From an uncultured Paracoccaceae bacterium (GTDB lineage: Bacteria > Pseudomonadota > Alphaproteobacteria > Rhodobacterales > Rhodobacteraceae), in contig CANNCO010000003.1 in assembly GCA_947503175.1 (NCBI GenBank), positions 193,501-257,500 of the forward strand: a stretch of 64,000 nucleotides of DNA. The letters run 5' to 3'. Under the pieces are notes generated by a model. The model saw nothing but the letters and a program-made list of their open reading frames with translations, was not told the DNA's origin and did no database searches. Shown piece after piece: positions 43,401-52,664 of this stretch. Position 1 is the first letter of the stretch, and every line of letters starts with the position of its first letter. Both the position numbers and the translations under genes were made by a program.

Positions 43401-44363
43401 TCAGGCCGCGAGCCCGTTTGAGCCCATTTCAAGGAACCGTTTGCGGCGGTCCTGCACCAGCTTTTCGGGCGAAAGATCGATGAGTTCGGCAAGCATAGAG
43501 TCTATCTCGCGGCCCACCGACTGGATTGTCGCGTCGCGGTCGCGCTGCGCGCCGCCCAGGGGCTCGGGAATGATCCGGTCGATCACGCCGAGCGTTTTAA
43601 GGTCCTGTGCGGTCAGGCGCAGCGCCTCGGCAGCCTCGCGCATCTTTTCGGCATCTTTCCAGAGGATCGAGGCGCAGCCTTCGGGGCTGATCACCGAATA
43701 GATCGAGTGTTCCAGCATCGCGACACGGTTCGCCGTGGCAAAGGCCACGGCGCCACCCGAGCCGCCCTCGCCCACAATCACGCTGACCAGCGGGACGCGG
43801 ACCTTCAGGCACATCTCGGTCGACCGCGCGATGGCCTCGGACTGACCGCGTTCCTCGGCGCCCTTGCCGGGATAGGCGCCCGGGGTGTCTACAAGCGTGA
43901 TGATCGGCACGTTGAACCGGCTGGCCAGTTCCATCAGGCGGATCGCCTTGCGATAGCCCTCGGGCCTAGCCATGCCGAAGTTATGCTCGATCCGGGTCTT
44001 GGTGTCGGTGCCCTTCTCGTGCCCGATCACCATGACGGGGCGGTCGTTCAGCCGCGCGAGGCCGCCCATGACGGCCATGTCATCGGCAAAGTTGCGGTCA
44101 CCGGCAAGGGGCGTGTAATCGGTGAAAAGCTCTTCGATATAGTCCTGGGTATGGGGCCGGTCGGGGTGACGCGCGACCTGGCATTTCCGCCAGGGCGTCA
44201 GGTCCTTGTAGAGATCCTTGAGCATCTGCGCAGCCTTGGTGTCGAGCGCCTTGGCCTCTTTCGAGACATCCATGCCCTCGCTCGAGCGGGCCATGGCGCG
44301 CAGTTCCTCGGCCTTGCCTTCGATCTCGGCCAGCGGTTTTTCGAATTCCAGGTAGTTGGTCAT
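43401..44363 (-). CDS. accA: Acetyl-CoA carboxylase carboxyltransferase, alpha subunit
   Basis: AccA and AccD form the enzyme that passes CO2 from biotin to acetyl-CoA, giving malonyl-CoA for fatty-acid synthesis. The 320-residue product has EGKAEELR at the start, GHEKGTDTK, the acyl-CoA site [17 protein letters not shown] and the [13 protein letters not shown] phrase. All are standard. accD, accB and accC are not in the window. It is divergent from the glycerate kinase gene. Confidence 0.97.
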   Translation of the reverse strand: MTNYLEFEKPLAEIEGKAEELRAMARSSEGMDVSKEAKALDTKAAQMLKDLYKDLTPWRKCQVARHPDRPHTQDYIEELFTDYTPLAGDRNFADDMAVMGGLARLNDRPVMVIGHEKGTDTKTRIEHNFGMARPEGYRKAIRLMELASRFNVPIITLVDTPGAYPGKGAEERGQSEAIARSTEMCLKVRVPLVSVIVGEGGSGGAVAFATANRVAMLEHSIYSVISPEGCASILWKDAEKMREAAEALRLTAQDLKTLGVIDRIIPEPLGGAQRDRDATIQSVGREIDSMLAELIDLSPEKLVQDRRKRFLEMGSNGLAA

Positions 44364-44408
44364 GGCTTTATGCGTTCCCTTGCGGCCCTGCCTATATGTC
44401 TGCATGAA

Positions 44409-44426
44409 AGGAGCGTTGCAACTCCT
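44409..44426. promoter_or_regulatory. Imperfect palindrome between accA and glycerate kinase
   Basis: AGGAGCGTTGCAACTCCT reads as a palindrome with one extra C. It lies in the 77-base divergent gap and could be an operator for either gene. The left AGGAG is too far (about 28 bases) from the glycerate kinase GTG to be its Shine-Dalgarno sequence. Confidence 0.3.
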
Positions 44427-44440
44427 GCCGGAGACCGGGC

Positions 44441-45559
44441 GTGGGCGAAGCGGATGACATACTGAAGGCGGTCTGGTGGGCCGGCGTCCGGGCGGTGCGC
44501 GGGTATGAGGCCGTTTCGTCAGCGTTAGACACTGATCTCGACGCGGCGCCGGACCGGATCGTTGCGGTTGGCAAGGCGGCCGCCAGCATGGCGAAGGCCG
44601 CGACGGACACGTACGGGCCGGATGTGCCATGCCTTGTGATCACAAAATATCACCATTCCGAAGGGGCCGGGCTGCCCGAGACGGCGGAGGTCATGGAATC
44701 CGCGCATCCCGTGCCGGACGAGGCCAGTCTGTTGGCCGGCGCGCGGCTGTTGGAGGTTGTCGAGGGGATGGCCGCAGACAGTCATCTTCTTTTGCTGGTC
44801 TCGGGCGGGGCGTCATCGCTGGCCGAGGTTCTGGAACAGGGTCTAACGCTGGGCGATCTGGCCAAACTGAACGCCGGGATGCTGGCGCAGGGGTTGGACA
44901 TTCACGCGATGAACGCGCGGCGCAAGACGCTGTCGCGGATCAAGGGCGGCAGGCTTTTGGATGCCTTCCCGGGCCCGCGGGTGACCGTGTTCGCGATCTC
45001 GGATGTCGAGGGCGATGCGATGGGCGTGATCGGGTCGGGAATCGGGTCGGCGCCGGAAGATCACCGGTTTGTCTACGACGGCCGGATCGTCGCGTCGAAC
45101 GCGATTGCGCGCAGGGCGGCGGCGGCGGAAGCGGAACGTCTGGGGCTGACGGTCCTCTCGTCGGAAGAGACGCTTTACTGCGATGTGGCGGAGGCGGCGG
45201 ACCGGATTGCCAAAAAGCTGGATGGCAGACCGGGCCTGCGCATCTGGGGCGGCGAGCCGGTGACGGTTCTGCCGGACAATCCCGGCATGGGCGGGCGCAA
45301 TCAGGCGCTGGCCTTGTCGGTGGCAGAGCGGATCGCGGGCCGGGCGGGGCTATCGGTGCTGGTAGGCGGAACGGATGGCAGTGACGGGCCGACGACGGCG
45401 GCGGGCGGGCTGGTGGATGCGTCGACATGGGGGCCGGGTGCAGCCGAGGCCCTGATCGCCGCCGATAGCGGGACATATCTGGCCCATTCCGGTGCGCTGT
45501 TCGAAACCGGGCCCACAGGGACGAATGTGATGGATCTGGCGCTGGCGCTGCAGACATGA
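44441..45559 (+). CDS. Glycerate kinase type 2 (DUF4147/MOFRL)
   Basis: This family phosphorylates D-glycerate to 2-phosphoglycerate; some members were called hydroxypyruvate reductase. The 372-residue protein has [14 protein letters not shown] near the start, [20 protein letters not shown], and the C-terminal MOFRL part with [16 protein letters not shown]. It starts at a GTG at 44441; there is no in-frame ATG close by. Length is slightly shorter than the usual 420, because the N-terminal region is short. GNAT gene follows with a 4-nt overlap. Confidence 0.92.
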   Translation: MGEADDILKAVWWAGVRAVRGYEAVSSALDTDLDAAPDRIVAVGKAAASMAKAATDTYGPDVPCLVITKYHHSEGAGLPETAEVMESAHPVPDEASLLAGARLLEVVEGMAADSHLLLLVSGGASSLAEVLEQGLTLGDLAKLNAGMLAQGLDIHAMNARRKTLSRIKGGRLLDAFPGPRVTVFAISDVEGDAMGVIGSGIGSAPEDHRFVYDGRIVASNAIARRAAAAEAERLGLTVLSSEETLYCDVAEAADRIAKKLDGRPGLRIWGGEPVTVLPDNPGMGGRNQALALSVAERIAGRAGLSVLVGGTDGSDGPTTAAGGLVDASTWGPGAAEALIAADSGTYLAHSGALFETGPTGTNVMDLALALQT

Positions 45560-46098
45560 GCCAGCGCTATCCCCTTGTCTCCATTGAACATGTTGAGGAC
45601 ATTCCGGATCGTGACGCACTGAGCCGGGTGCTTGAGACCTATATGTCCGGCATGCTCGACCTGTTGCGCAGCGAGGGCGGGCCGGATCTGAGACCTGCCG
45701 ACGCGCTTGGGGATATCTGGGGCACGATGGACGCGTATCTGCCGCCCACGGGGCGGGTGTTTCTGGCGCTGGACGATCAGAAGCGGATCATGGGATGCGG
45801 GTTTCTGCGGCAGGTGCGCCCGGATGCCGGCGAGATGAAGCGGCTTTACGTCGCTCCCGAGGCGCGGGGCAGCGGGCTGGGCGCGCGGCTGATCGAGGCG
45901 CGGATCGCGGCGGCGCGCGCGATGGGGTGGACGACATTGCTGGCCGATACGGTGCGCGGGAACGATCCGATGCTGCGGCTTTACGCGCGCTACGGCTTTC
46001 GCGACATCCCGCGTTATCCCGAGAACGCCAATTCCGAAGACATGGCCCCCTATCTGGTGTTCCTCCAATGCGATCTGGATCGGGCCGGGTCTGGATAG
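45556..46098 (+). CDS. GNAT-family N-acetyltransferase
   Basis: The 180-residue protein has the acetyl-CoA binding signature LYVAPEARGSGLGARLIEA followed by LLADTVRGNDPMLRLYARYG, the usual GNAT arrangement. The acceptor is not identifiable. Its ATG overlaps the glycerate kinase stop by 4 nt, so it is translated together with it. Confidence 0.9.
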   Translation: MSQRYPLVSIEHVEDIPDRDALSRVLETYMSGMLDLLRSEGGPDLRPADALGDIWGTMDAYLPPTGRVFLALDDQKRIMGCGFLRQVRPDAGEMKRLYVAPEARGSGLGARLIEARIAAARAMGWTTLLADTVRGNDPMLRLYARYGFRDIPRYPENANSEDMAPYLVFLQCDLDRAGSG

Positions 46099-46101
46099 AG
46101 A

Positions 46102-46425
46102 TCACATGCGGCGGGTGCTGATGATCGGTCCGCTGTCGTACTTGCCATTGCCGGTTCGTTTTTCGGAACCCCGGTCGGCAGGTTGTTCCGCGCGCGGTAC
46201 GACCTTGGCGGCGTCCCGGCTGTGCTTTCGCGCATTTCGGACCTTCCGCTTGATCCGGCCACCCGATGACTGCCTGCCGAACAAGGCGCGCAAGGCCCGG
46301 CTGGCCACGAGTTGCAGGATCACGACAACGGTCATGAAGATCGCGACCACGGGCAGGATCGACGAGACACCGAGGTCGATACAGGCGCCATCCGCGCCAA
46401 AGACAATCGCGTGAAGAAGCCCCAC
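46102..46425 (-). CDS. Possible small membrane protein, start unresolved
   Basis: The reading frame from a GTG at 46425 gives 107 residues: a hydrophobic helix (about residues 24-48, SILPVVAIFMTVVVILQLVA) and a long basic, Arg/Lys-rich tail. In-frame coding continues upstream of the GTG without a stop for at least 70 bases with plausible codon use (ITAIKTGPDDNRSIAIIEIG), but no ATG is in frame; the nearest ATG, at 46507, is one base out of frame at a CCC run. It may be a gene with a single-base shift, an unusual start, or noise. The opposite strand has no convincing gene. Confidence is low to moderate. Confidence 0.4.
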   Translation of the reverse strand: MGLLHAIVFGADGACIDLGVSSILPVVAIFMTVVVILQLVASRALRALFGRQSSGGRIKRKVRNARKHSRDAAKVVPRAEQPADRGSEKRTGNGKYDSGPIISTRRM

Positions 46426-46570
46426 GGTGTCGGTGCAACTGCCAATCTCGATGATCGCGATACTCCGGTTGTCGTCTGGACCCGTCTTTATCGCGGTAAT
46501 CGGGCATGAAAATGACGCGTTTCGCCAGAGTTCGAGTTCTGTTGGAAAGCGGCGACCGGGGCGATCAGGG

Positions 46571-46613
46571 TTGACATATGGGCGCGACGCATTTCCCTAA
46601 CGGGCAAGGGAAA
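46571..46613 (+). promoter_or_regulatory. Candidate livK promoter and operator
   Basis: A perfect -35 box TTGACA lies at 46571-46576. Beginning 15 bases downstream of it is an inverted repeat, TTTCCCT and AGGGAAA with 8 bases between arms (46592-46613), overlapping where the -10 region should be. A repressor bound there would block polymerase. livK begins at 46681, after a leader of about 70 bases with a good GGAGG site. No clear -10 box is seen; the position is inferred from spacing. The rest of 46508-46680 holds no gene. Confidence 0.45.
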
Positions 46614-46680
46614 ATCGGGGACCCATACGCCTATGGCACCGGGAACTCCGAAAGCAAAAGACCGACATGGAGGATAACGG

Positions 46681-47826
46681 ATGACATTCAAAGCATTTGC
46701 ACTCGCGGCTTCGGTCGCGGCGCTTGCGACGGGCGCGCTGGCCGAAGGGCATGGCGGCGTCAAGGTGGGTATGATCACGACGCTTTCGGGCGGCGGTGCG
46801 GGGCTTGGCATCGACGTGCGCGACGGCTTCATGCTGGCGGTGAAACAATCGGGCAATACGGATATCGAGGTGATTATCAAGGACGACCAGCGCAAGCCCG
46901 AGGTCGCGGTGCGGCTGGCCGATGAGCTGATCCAATCCGACAAGGTCGATGTGATGACCGGGATCATCTGGTCGAACCTTGCAATGGCTGTCGTGCCGGG
47001 TGCGGTGGCGCAGGGCAAGTTCTACCTGTCGCCCAATGCCGGGCCGTCGGCGCTGGCCGGTCAGGGTTGCCACCCGAACTACTTCAACGTCGCGTGGCAG
47101 AACGACAACCTGCACGAGGCCGCGGGCGCCTATGCCAATTCGGCGGGCTTTGTGAACAGCTTCATCCTTGCCCCGAACTATCCGGCGGGTCAGGACGCGC
47201 TGACGGGCTACAAGCGGCAGTATCGGGGTGAACTGGCCGGTGAGTTGTTCACGACGCTGGGGCAGACCGATTATGCCTCCGAGATCGCGCAGATCCGGGC
47301 CTCGGGCGCCGATAGCGTGTTCTTCTTCCTGCCCGGCGGCATGGGGATTTCGTTTCTGAAGCAATATGCCGATAGCGGCGTCGACATTCCGGTGATCGGA
47401 CCCGCGTTCAGTTTCGATCAGGGGATACTGCAAGCGGTGGGCGAAGCGGCCATTGGCGTCGTGAACACGTCCCAGTGGAACAAGGATATCGACAACGCGA
47501 CCAATGCGGCCTTTGTCGAAAGCTTTCAGGCCGAATACGGGCGGTTGCCGTCGCTTTACGCCAGCCAGGGCTTTGATACCGCCAACCTGCTGCTAAGCGC
47601 GATGGAGACTGCCTCTGTGACGGATGCCGATGCGTTCCGGGCCGCGCTGAAGGCAGCGGATTTCGAGAGCACGCGGGGCGATTTCGCCTTTGGTCCGAAC
47701 AACCACCCCATCCAGGACATCTATGTGCGCGAGGTGATCAAAGAGGGCGACGTGTTCACCAACAGGATCATCGGCGTGGCCCTTGAGGATCACGCAGACG
47801 TCTATGCCGCCGAGTGCAAGATGTAA
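46681..47826 (+). CDS. livK: Branched-chain amino-acid-type ABC transporter substrate-binding protein
   Basis: The 381-residue periplasmic protein has a signal peptide (about residues 1-21, ending GALA) and the LivK-like pattern VKVGMITTLSGGGAGLGIDV, FGHD-type ligand-binding residues and NVAWQNDNLHEAAGA. The type I fold binds branched-chain or related amino acids, amides or urea; the true ligand is not known. The transporter genes livH, livM, livG and livF follow, but only after a GNAT gene on the opposite strand. Translation starts with a clear GGAGG site. Confidence 0.92.
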   Translation: MTFKAFALAASVAALATGALAEGHGGVKVGMITTLSGGGAGLGIDVRDGFMLAVKQSGNTDIEVIIKDDQRKPEVAVRLADELIQSDKVDVMTGIIWSNLAMAVVPGAVAQGKFYLSPNAGPSALAGQGCHPNYFNVAWQNDNLHEAAGAYANSAGFVNSFILAPNYPAGQDALTGYKRQYRGELAGELFTTLGQTDYASEIAQIRASGADSVFFFLPGGMGISFLKQYADSGVDIPVIGPAFSFDQGILQAVGEAAIGVVNTSQWNKDIDNATNAAFVESFQAEYGRLPSLYASQGFDTANLLLSAMETASVTDADAFRAALKAADFESTRGDFAFGPNNHPIQDIYVREVIKEGDVFTNRIIGVALEDHADVYAAECKM

Positions 47827-47827
47827 G

Positions 47828-48346
47828 TCAGAGTTGAAACCGTTTGACGATACGGTCGACGGGCGTGCCGTCTTTCAGCGGCACGCCCGGATCAACCGAA
47901 TGATCCCGAAACCCCATCTTCGAATAATAGCCAAGGCCCGAGACGTTATCGCCGCGGATCTTGGCGCTGATCTCGCGCAGGCCAAGCCCGCGGGCGGCGG
48001 TGCAGGTCGCCTGAAACAGCGCGGTGCCGACACCGGGGACGCGTGGCGACTGGCGGGCAAAGGTGGAGATATAGGCGATGCCCTGTGGCACCTCGTCGTG
48101 CTCAAGCACCTGAAATCCGGTAATATCGCCCGCATCGTCGACCGCGACATGGCAGCAATCGACCAGCGGGCCGTCGATGTACCACGCGCGCATGTCCCCG
48201 GCGGTGACCGGGGTTTCAAGCGCCGTGGAGCCGCCGATGGCGATGATCTCGTTCAAAAGCGCCGCCATCTGCGGTGCGTCATCGGGGTCGGCGGGGCGTA
48301 TCCGGGCAAGGTCTGGCATCGGCCGCAGATATTCAGGGCTGTCCAT
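47828..48346 (-). CDS. GNAT acetyltransferase antisense inside the liv operon
   Basis: The 172-residue protein has GNAT features: RIRPADPDDAPQMAALLNEI, VPGVGTALFQATCTAARGLG (acetyl-CoA loop) and YYSKMGFRDHS. Its stop lies one base from the livK stop and its ATG only 2 bases from the livH ATG, so it fits exactly between two plus-strand genes. Any transcript running from livK to livH would be antisense to it. The acceptor substrate is unknown. Confidence 0.88.
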   Translation of the reverse strand: MDSPEYLRPMPDLARIRPADPDDAPQMAALLNEIIAIGGSTALETPVTAGDMRAWYIDGPLVDCCHVAVDDAGDITGFQVLEHDEVPQGIAYISTFARQSPRVPGVGTALFQATCTAARGLGLREISAKIRGDNVSGLGYYSKMGFRDHSVDPGVPLKDGTPVDRIVKRFQL

Positions 48347-48348
48347 TG

Positions 48349-49269
48349 ATGTCCACCCTTCTTCTGGCAGAGCAGGTTCTGAACGGCCTGCAGCTTGGCA
48401 TCATGCTGTTTCTGATGGCCGCCGGGCTGACGCTGGTCTTTGGCGTCATGGGGCTGATCAATCTCGCGCATGGGTCGCTTTACATGATCGGTGCCTTTGC
48501 CGCTGCCGCCGTGGCCGGGGCGACGGGGTCGTTCCTGCTGGCGCTGATGGCCGCACTGGCCGCTGCCGCAGCCGCCGGGGCGCTGGTCGAGATGCTGGTG
48601 ATCCGGCGGTTATACGACCGGGACCATCTGGATCAGGTGCTGGCGACCTTCGCGCTGATCCTGATCTTTTCCGAAGGCACGCGCTGGGTGTTCGGGTCGT
48701 TCCCGCTTTACCTGAACATCCCCGATTATCTGGCGGGGCCGATCACGCTACCGGGTGGCATTCAGTATCCGCTGTATCGGCTGACCCTGATCGGGATCGG
48801 GCTGGTGATCGCGCTGGGCCTGTTCCTGCTGATCAGCCGGACGCGGCTGGGCATCCAGATCCGGGCCGGTGAGAATGATCGCGAGATGATTGCGGCGCTG
48901 GGCGTCGATATCTCGAAGCTTTACACCATCGTGTTTGCGCTTGGGGCCGCATTGGCGGGCTTGGCGGGTGCATTGGTCGGTGCGATCCAGTCGGTGCAGG
49001 TCGGGATGGGCGAACCGGTGCTGATCCTTGCCTTCGTCGTTATCGTGATCGGCGGGATCGGGTCGATCAAGGGTGCGCTTGTGGGCGCCATTCTGGTGGG
49101 GCTGACCGATACGCTGGGCGGGCTTCTGCTGCCCGCTCTCTTCGCGCAGTTCATGGAAGCCTCGGCGGCGCAGGGGATGGGGTCGGCGCTGGCGTCGATG
49201 CTGATCTATATTCTGATGGCCGTGGTGCTGGTCGTGCGGCCCACCGGGCTTTACGGGGCGCGCGCATGA
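48349..49269 (+). CDS. livH: ABC transporter permease LivH type
   Basis: The 306-residue membrane protein has about eight helices and the permease landmark GLINLAHGSLYMIGAF near residue 36 and NDREMIAALGVD, with a FALGAALAGLAGAL helix. It pairs with LivM to form the channel for the substrate delivered by LivK. Its ATG is preceded only by a weak CAGGGC site, and its promoter must lie inside the GNAT gene or further upstream near livK. Confidence 0.93.
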   Translation: MSTLLLAEQVLNGLQLGIMLFLMAAGLTLVFGVMGLINLAHGSLYMIGAFAAAAVAGATGSFLLALMAALAAAAAAGALVEMLVIRRLYDRDHLDQVLATFALILIFSEGTRWVFGSFPLYLNIPDYLAGPITLPGGIQYPLYRLTLIGIGLVIALGLFLLISRTRLGIQIRAGENDREMIAALGVDISKLYTIVFALGAALAGLAGALVGAIQSVQVGMGEPVLILAFVVIVIGGIGSIKGALVGAILVGLTDTLGGLLLPALFAQFMEASAAQGMGSALASMLIYILMAVVLVVRPTGLYGARA

Positions 49270-50249
49270 ACCGCGAGGGGATGCTGAATGCGGCGGTGCT
49301 TCTGGGGCTGATCTCCGTGCCGCTTTGGGCATGGGCGGCGGACGAGCCGTTTATCATCACACTGACGACCAAGGCCGCAGTTCTGGCCCTTGCCGGCGTC
49401 GGGCTGAACATCGCGCTGGGGCTTGGCGGGCTGGTCAGCCTTGGCCATGCGGCATTCTTCGGGATCGGCGGTTATGCCATGGGCATCCTCGCCAGCCATG
49501 CGCAGACATTCGACCCGATCATGGAGGCGCCGTTTCTGATCGAAGGCACCAAGTCGATGCCAGTGATCTGGCTGGTGGCGGTGATCGCGTCGGGGCTGGC
49601 GGCGCTGGCGATCGGGGCGCTGTCGCTGCGCACCTCGGGCGTCTACTTCATCATGATCACGCTGGCCTTCGGTCAGATGCTTTACTTCTTTGCGATAAGC
49701 TGGCCCGCCTATGGCGGCGAGGACGGGCTTTCGATCTATGTCAGGAACGGGTTTCCCGGGCTGAATACGCTGGATCCGATCCAGTTCTACGGGATCGTTT
49801 TCGCGATCCTGCTGGCGGTCCTGTTTCTGACGGCGCGGCTCGCCCGGTCGCCCTTTGGGCTTGCCCTGAACGCCGCGCGGCAATCGGCGGTGCGGGTCGA
49901 AACGGTGGGGCTGTCGCCCTATCGGCTGCGACTGATGGCGTTTGTGATCTCGGGGATGATCACCGGTCTGGCGGGCGCGCTTTTCGCCGATCTGAACCGG
50001 TTCGTCAGCCCCACGATGTTCAGTTGGCAGACCTCGGGCGAGATCATGATCTTCGTGATCCTCGGCGGGGTGGCGCGGCTGTTCGGGCCGGTGGTGGGGG
50101 CAGTTCTGTTCATCCTGCTGGAGCATCTCTTGGGCGGGTTGTCGGATTTCTGGCACATCTATCTGGGACTTTTGTTGCTGCTGATCGTGCTGTTCGCGCG
50201 GGGCGGCGTGATCGGCCTTCTGGCCGGGCGTGGGGTGGCCCATGACTAA
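49266..50249 (+). CDS. livM: ABC transporter permease LivM type
   Basis: The 327-residue permease has about eight helices, GLGGLVSLGHAAFFGIGGYA near residue 60 and the coupling loop region around AARQSAVRVETVGLSPYRLR. It is the second membrane subunit of the liv transporter and starts with a 4-nt overlap with livH. Its last bases overlap livG by 8 nt. Confidence 0.93.
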   Translation: MNREGMLNAAVLLGLISVPLWAWAADEPFIITLTTKAAVLALAGVGLNIALGLGGLVSLGHAAFFGIGGYAMGILASHAQTFDPIMEAPFLIEGTKSMPVIWLVAVIASGLAALAIGALSLRTSGVYFIMITLAFGQMLYFFAISWPAYGGEDGLSIYVRNGFPGLNTLDPIQFYGIVFAILLAVLFLTARLARSPFGLALNAARQSAVRVETVGLSPYRLRLMAFVISGMITGLAGALFADLNRFVSPTMFSWQTSGEIMIFVILGGVARLFGPVVGAVLFILLEHLLGGLSDFWHIYLGLLLLLIVLFARGGVIGLLAGRGVAHD

Positions 50250-50991
50250 CCTCGTGTTGCAGACCGTCGGGATCAGCAAGTCCTTCGGCGCGATAAAGGC
50301 GAGCCGGGATATCACGCTGGATCTGCGGCCCGGAGAGATACATGCGCTGATCGGACCCAACGGAGCCGGGAAATCGACGCTGATCGCGCAAATCGCGGGC
50401 GGGTTGGCGCCTGACAAGGGCAAGGTTCTGCTGGATGGGGAGGACGTGACGGGTCTGTCCACGGCGGCACGGGCACGGCGGGGGCTGGGGCGAACTTTTC
50501 AGATCTCGGCGCTGGCGATGGAGGATACGGTTCTTCAGAACGCGGCCCTTGGGGCACTGGGCGCGCGGGGGGGGCCGTTCGGGATGTTCCGGCCTGCGCT
50601 GTCGGACCCGACCTTGCGCGATGTGGCCGAAAGCGCGCTGGAGCGTGTGGGGCTGGCCGATCATGCGGCGACCCGGACCGCGGAACTGTCGCACGGGCAG
50701 CGGCGGCAGTTGGAGGTCGCGGTTGCGCTGACGCTTTCGCCCAAAGCCTTTGTCATGGACGAACCGATGGCGGGGCTGGGCGGCGAAGGGTCGAAAGCGA
50801 TGACCGGGTTTCTGGACGGGTTGCGCAGTGAGGCGCCGATCCTGCTGGTGGAGCATGACATGGATGCGGTCTTTGCGCTGGCCGACCGGATCAGCGTGCT
50901 GGTTTACGGCGAGGTGATCGCCACTGGCAGCGTGGACGAGGTGCGGGCCAACGCGAAGGTACGCGAAGCCTATCTGGGGGAAGAGGTGTGA
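50242..50991 (+). CDS. livG: ABC transporter ATP-binding protein LivG type
   Basis: The 249-residue ATPase has Walker A GPNGAGKST (residues 38-46), RRGLGRTFQI, the signature LSHGQRRQLE, and a Walker B with VMDEPMAGLGGEG. I start at ATG 50242, which overlaps livM by 8 nt; a GTG upstream is in frame (50230) but less likely. It couples ATP hydrolysis to LivH/LivM. Confidence 0.94.
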   Translation: MTNLVLQTVGISKSFGAIKASRDITLDLRPGEIHALIGPNGAGKSTLIAQIAGGLAPDKGKVLLDGEDVTGLSTAARARRGLGRTFQISALAMEDTVLQNAALGALGARGGPFGMFRPALSDPTLRDVAESALERVGLADHAATRTAELSHGQRRQLEVAVALTLSPKAFVMDEPMAGLGGEGSKAMTGFLDGLRSEAPILLVEHDMDAVFALADRISVLVYGEVIATGSVDEVRANAKVREAYLGEEV

Positions 50992-51677
50992 CGCTTTTGT
51001 CCCTTGAAAACGTCGCGGCGTTTTACGGGCCGTCGCAGGCCCTGTTCGACGTCTCGTTCGAGATCGGCGAAGGCGAGGTCATCGCGCTGATGGGCCGGAA
51101 CGGGATGGGAAAGTCGACGACCGTCAAGACGATCTGCCGGTTGCTTCCCGTTTCGGCGGGGACGGTCCGGTTCGACGGTCAGGATCTGGCGCGGGTGCCG
51201 CCCCATCAGGCGGCCCGGATGGGGCTGGGGCTGGTGCCGGAAGGGCGGCGGTGCTTCACGAACCTGACGGTGACCGAGAACCTGATTGCGGCGGCCCGCC
51301 CCGGCCACTGGGACATGGGAACTGTTTCGAAGCTCTTTCCGCGTCTGGGGGAACGGCGCGGCCAGTCGGCGGGGTCGCTGTCGGGCGGCGAGCAGCAAAT
51401 GCTTTCCATCGGCAGGGCGCTGATGACGAACCCGCGGCTTCTGATCCTAGACGAGGCGACGGAAGGGTTGGCGCCGCTCGTGCGTCGGGAGATCTGGGCG
51501 GCCATCGGCGTGCTGAAACGCGAAACCGGGCTGGCGATCCTCGTGATCGACAAATCGCTGCGGGAGTTGTCGCAGATCGCCGATGGCGCGGTGATCCTGC
51601 AACGGGGTGCGACGGTCTGGTCAGGCCGGATCAACGATCTGACCGAGGATGTGAGCGGGCCTTACCTGGGGGTCTGA
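50988..51677 (+). CDS. livF: ABC transporter ATP-binding protein LivF type
   Basis: The 229-residue ATPase has Walker A GRNGMGKST (residues 36-44), the signature LSGGEQQML and a Walker B LILDEATEGLAP. The GTG start overlaps the livG stop by 4 nt. It is the final liv gene; the SDR gene converges on it after nine bases. Confidence 0.94.
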   Translation: MTLLSLENVAAFYGPSQALFDVSFEIGEGEVIALMGRNGMGKSTTVKTICRLLPVSAGTVRFDGQDLARVPPHQAARMGLGLVPEGRRCFTNLTVTENLIAAARPGHWDMGTVSKLFPRLGERRGQSAGSLSGGEQQMLSIGRALMTNPRLLILDEATEGLAPLVRREIWAAIGVLKRETGLAILVIDKSLRELSQIADGAVILQRGATVWSGRINDLTEDVSGPYLGV

Positions 51678-51686
51678 AACGGGCGG

Positions 51687-52664
51687 TTACACATCGGCCA
51701 ACAGGGCCTCGCTCACCTTCCAGAGCCGTTCGGCGGATGCGTCGCTGCACGCATGCGGGTCGACCCCCGAGAACCGCGCGGCCGGATCATCCGGGTTCGT
51801 GGGCGCGGCAATGTCGCAATCTGCGCAATAGACGCCGGGCTGGCCTTCGAGGCTTGCCGATGTCGCCGCCCAAAGCGTTGTGGAGGCACCCTGTTCGGGC
51901 GTCTTGAACCCCTGTCTTGCGAGTTCCGAGGGTTCGCCGTTTTCATCGATCCAGCCCAGCGCGACCATCTCTTCCTGTGGCAGGTGCCGCTGCAAGGGCG
52001 TGAAGATACCACCGGGATGGACGGAGAAGGCGAGACCGCCGCTGTCCCGAAGACGCCGGGACAAAGCATTTGCAAACAAGGCATTCGCGGTCTTGGCCTG
52101 CCCGTAGGCGCGCCATTTGTCGTAGTCGTTCTTCTTGAACTGGATGTCGTCCCAGATGATGTCGGATATCTTGTGGCCCGCTGACGAGAGCGCGACGACC
52201 CGGGTGCCGGGTGCCTTTTGCAGAAGGGGCATCAGGGCCTCTGTCAGCGCGAAATGGCCCATGTGATTGACGCCGAACTGCGATTCCCAGCCCGGGCCGA
52301 CCCTTGCCTCGGGGCAGGCCATGATCCCCGCGTTGTTGATCAGGAAATCGAGATGCGACAGGGTTTCGCCCATCGTTTTTGCAAAGCTCCGCACCGATGC
52401 GACATCGGCCAGATCCATGGGTGCTGTCGTGACGTCGCCCCCGATCCCGGCGAGAGCTTCAGCGGCCTTCTCGGGCGAGCGAACCGGCACGACGACGGAA
52501 ACGCCCTTCTTCGCCAGCGCGCGGACCGTTTCAAGCCCGAGGCCGCTATAGCCGCCGGTGACAATCGCGGTCTTGCCGGTCAGGTCGATGTCCGACAGGA
52601 CCTCGTCCGCGGTGCTTTTGGCGTGAAACGGGGATTGGGTCGGGACTTGATCGGATACGGCCAT
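51687..52664 (-). CDS. Short-chain dehydrogenase/reductase (retinol-dehydrogenase-like)
   Basis: The 325-residue protein has the cofactor loop TGGYSGLGLET, the NNAGIMA segment, the catalytic serine in ALSSAGHK and the YGQAKTAN tyrosine-lysine pair. It is longer than a minimal SDR and resembles the protochlorophyllide/retinol dehydrogenase-like bacterial members. The substrate is unknown. A GGAGCCGA region sits ahead of ATG 52664. It is divergent from the LacI regulator, with 280 bases between them that hold the lacI-type promoter. Confidence 0.88.
   Translation of the reverse strand: MAVSDQVPTQSPFHAKSTADEVLSDIDLTGKTAIVTGGYSGLGLETVRALAKKGVSVVVPVRSPEKAAEALAGIGGDVTTAPMDLADVASVRSFAKTMGETLSHLDFLINNAGIMACPEARVGPGWESQFGVNHMGHFALTEALMPLLQKAPGTRVVALSSAGHKISDIIWDDIQFKKNDYDKWRAYGQAKTANALFANALSRRLRDSGGLAFSVHPGGIFTPLQRHLPQEEMVALGWIDENGEPSELARQGFKTPEQGASTTLWAATSASLEGQPGVYCADCDIAAPTNPDDPAARFSGVDPHACSDASAERLWKVSEALLADV

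Noticed and set aside
46106-46414. 102-residue plus-strand frame after the first GNAT gene
   Set aside because: Arg/Pro-rich shadow with no ribosome-binding site; the minus-strand frame has a real membrane helix and better codon use.
46506-46574. 22-codon leader peptide ahead of livK
   Set aside because: No run of Leu, Ile or Val codons and no terminator/antiterminator pair, so attenuation is unlikely.
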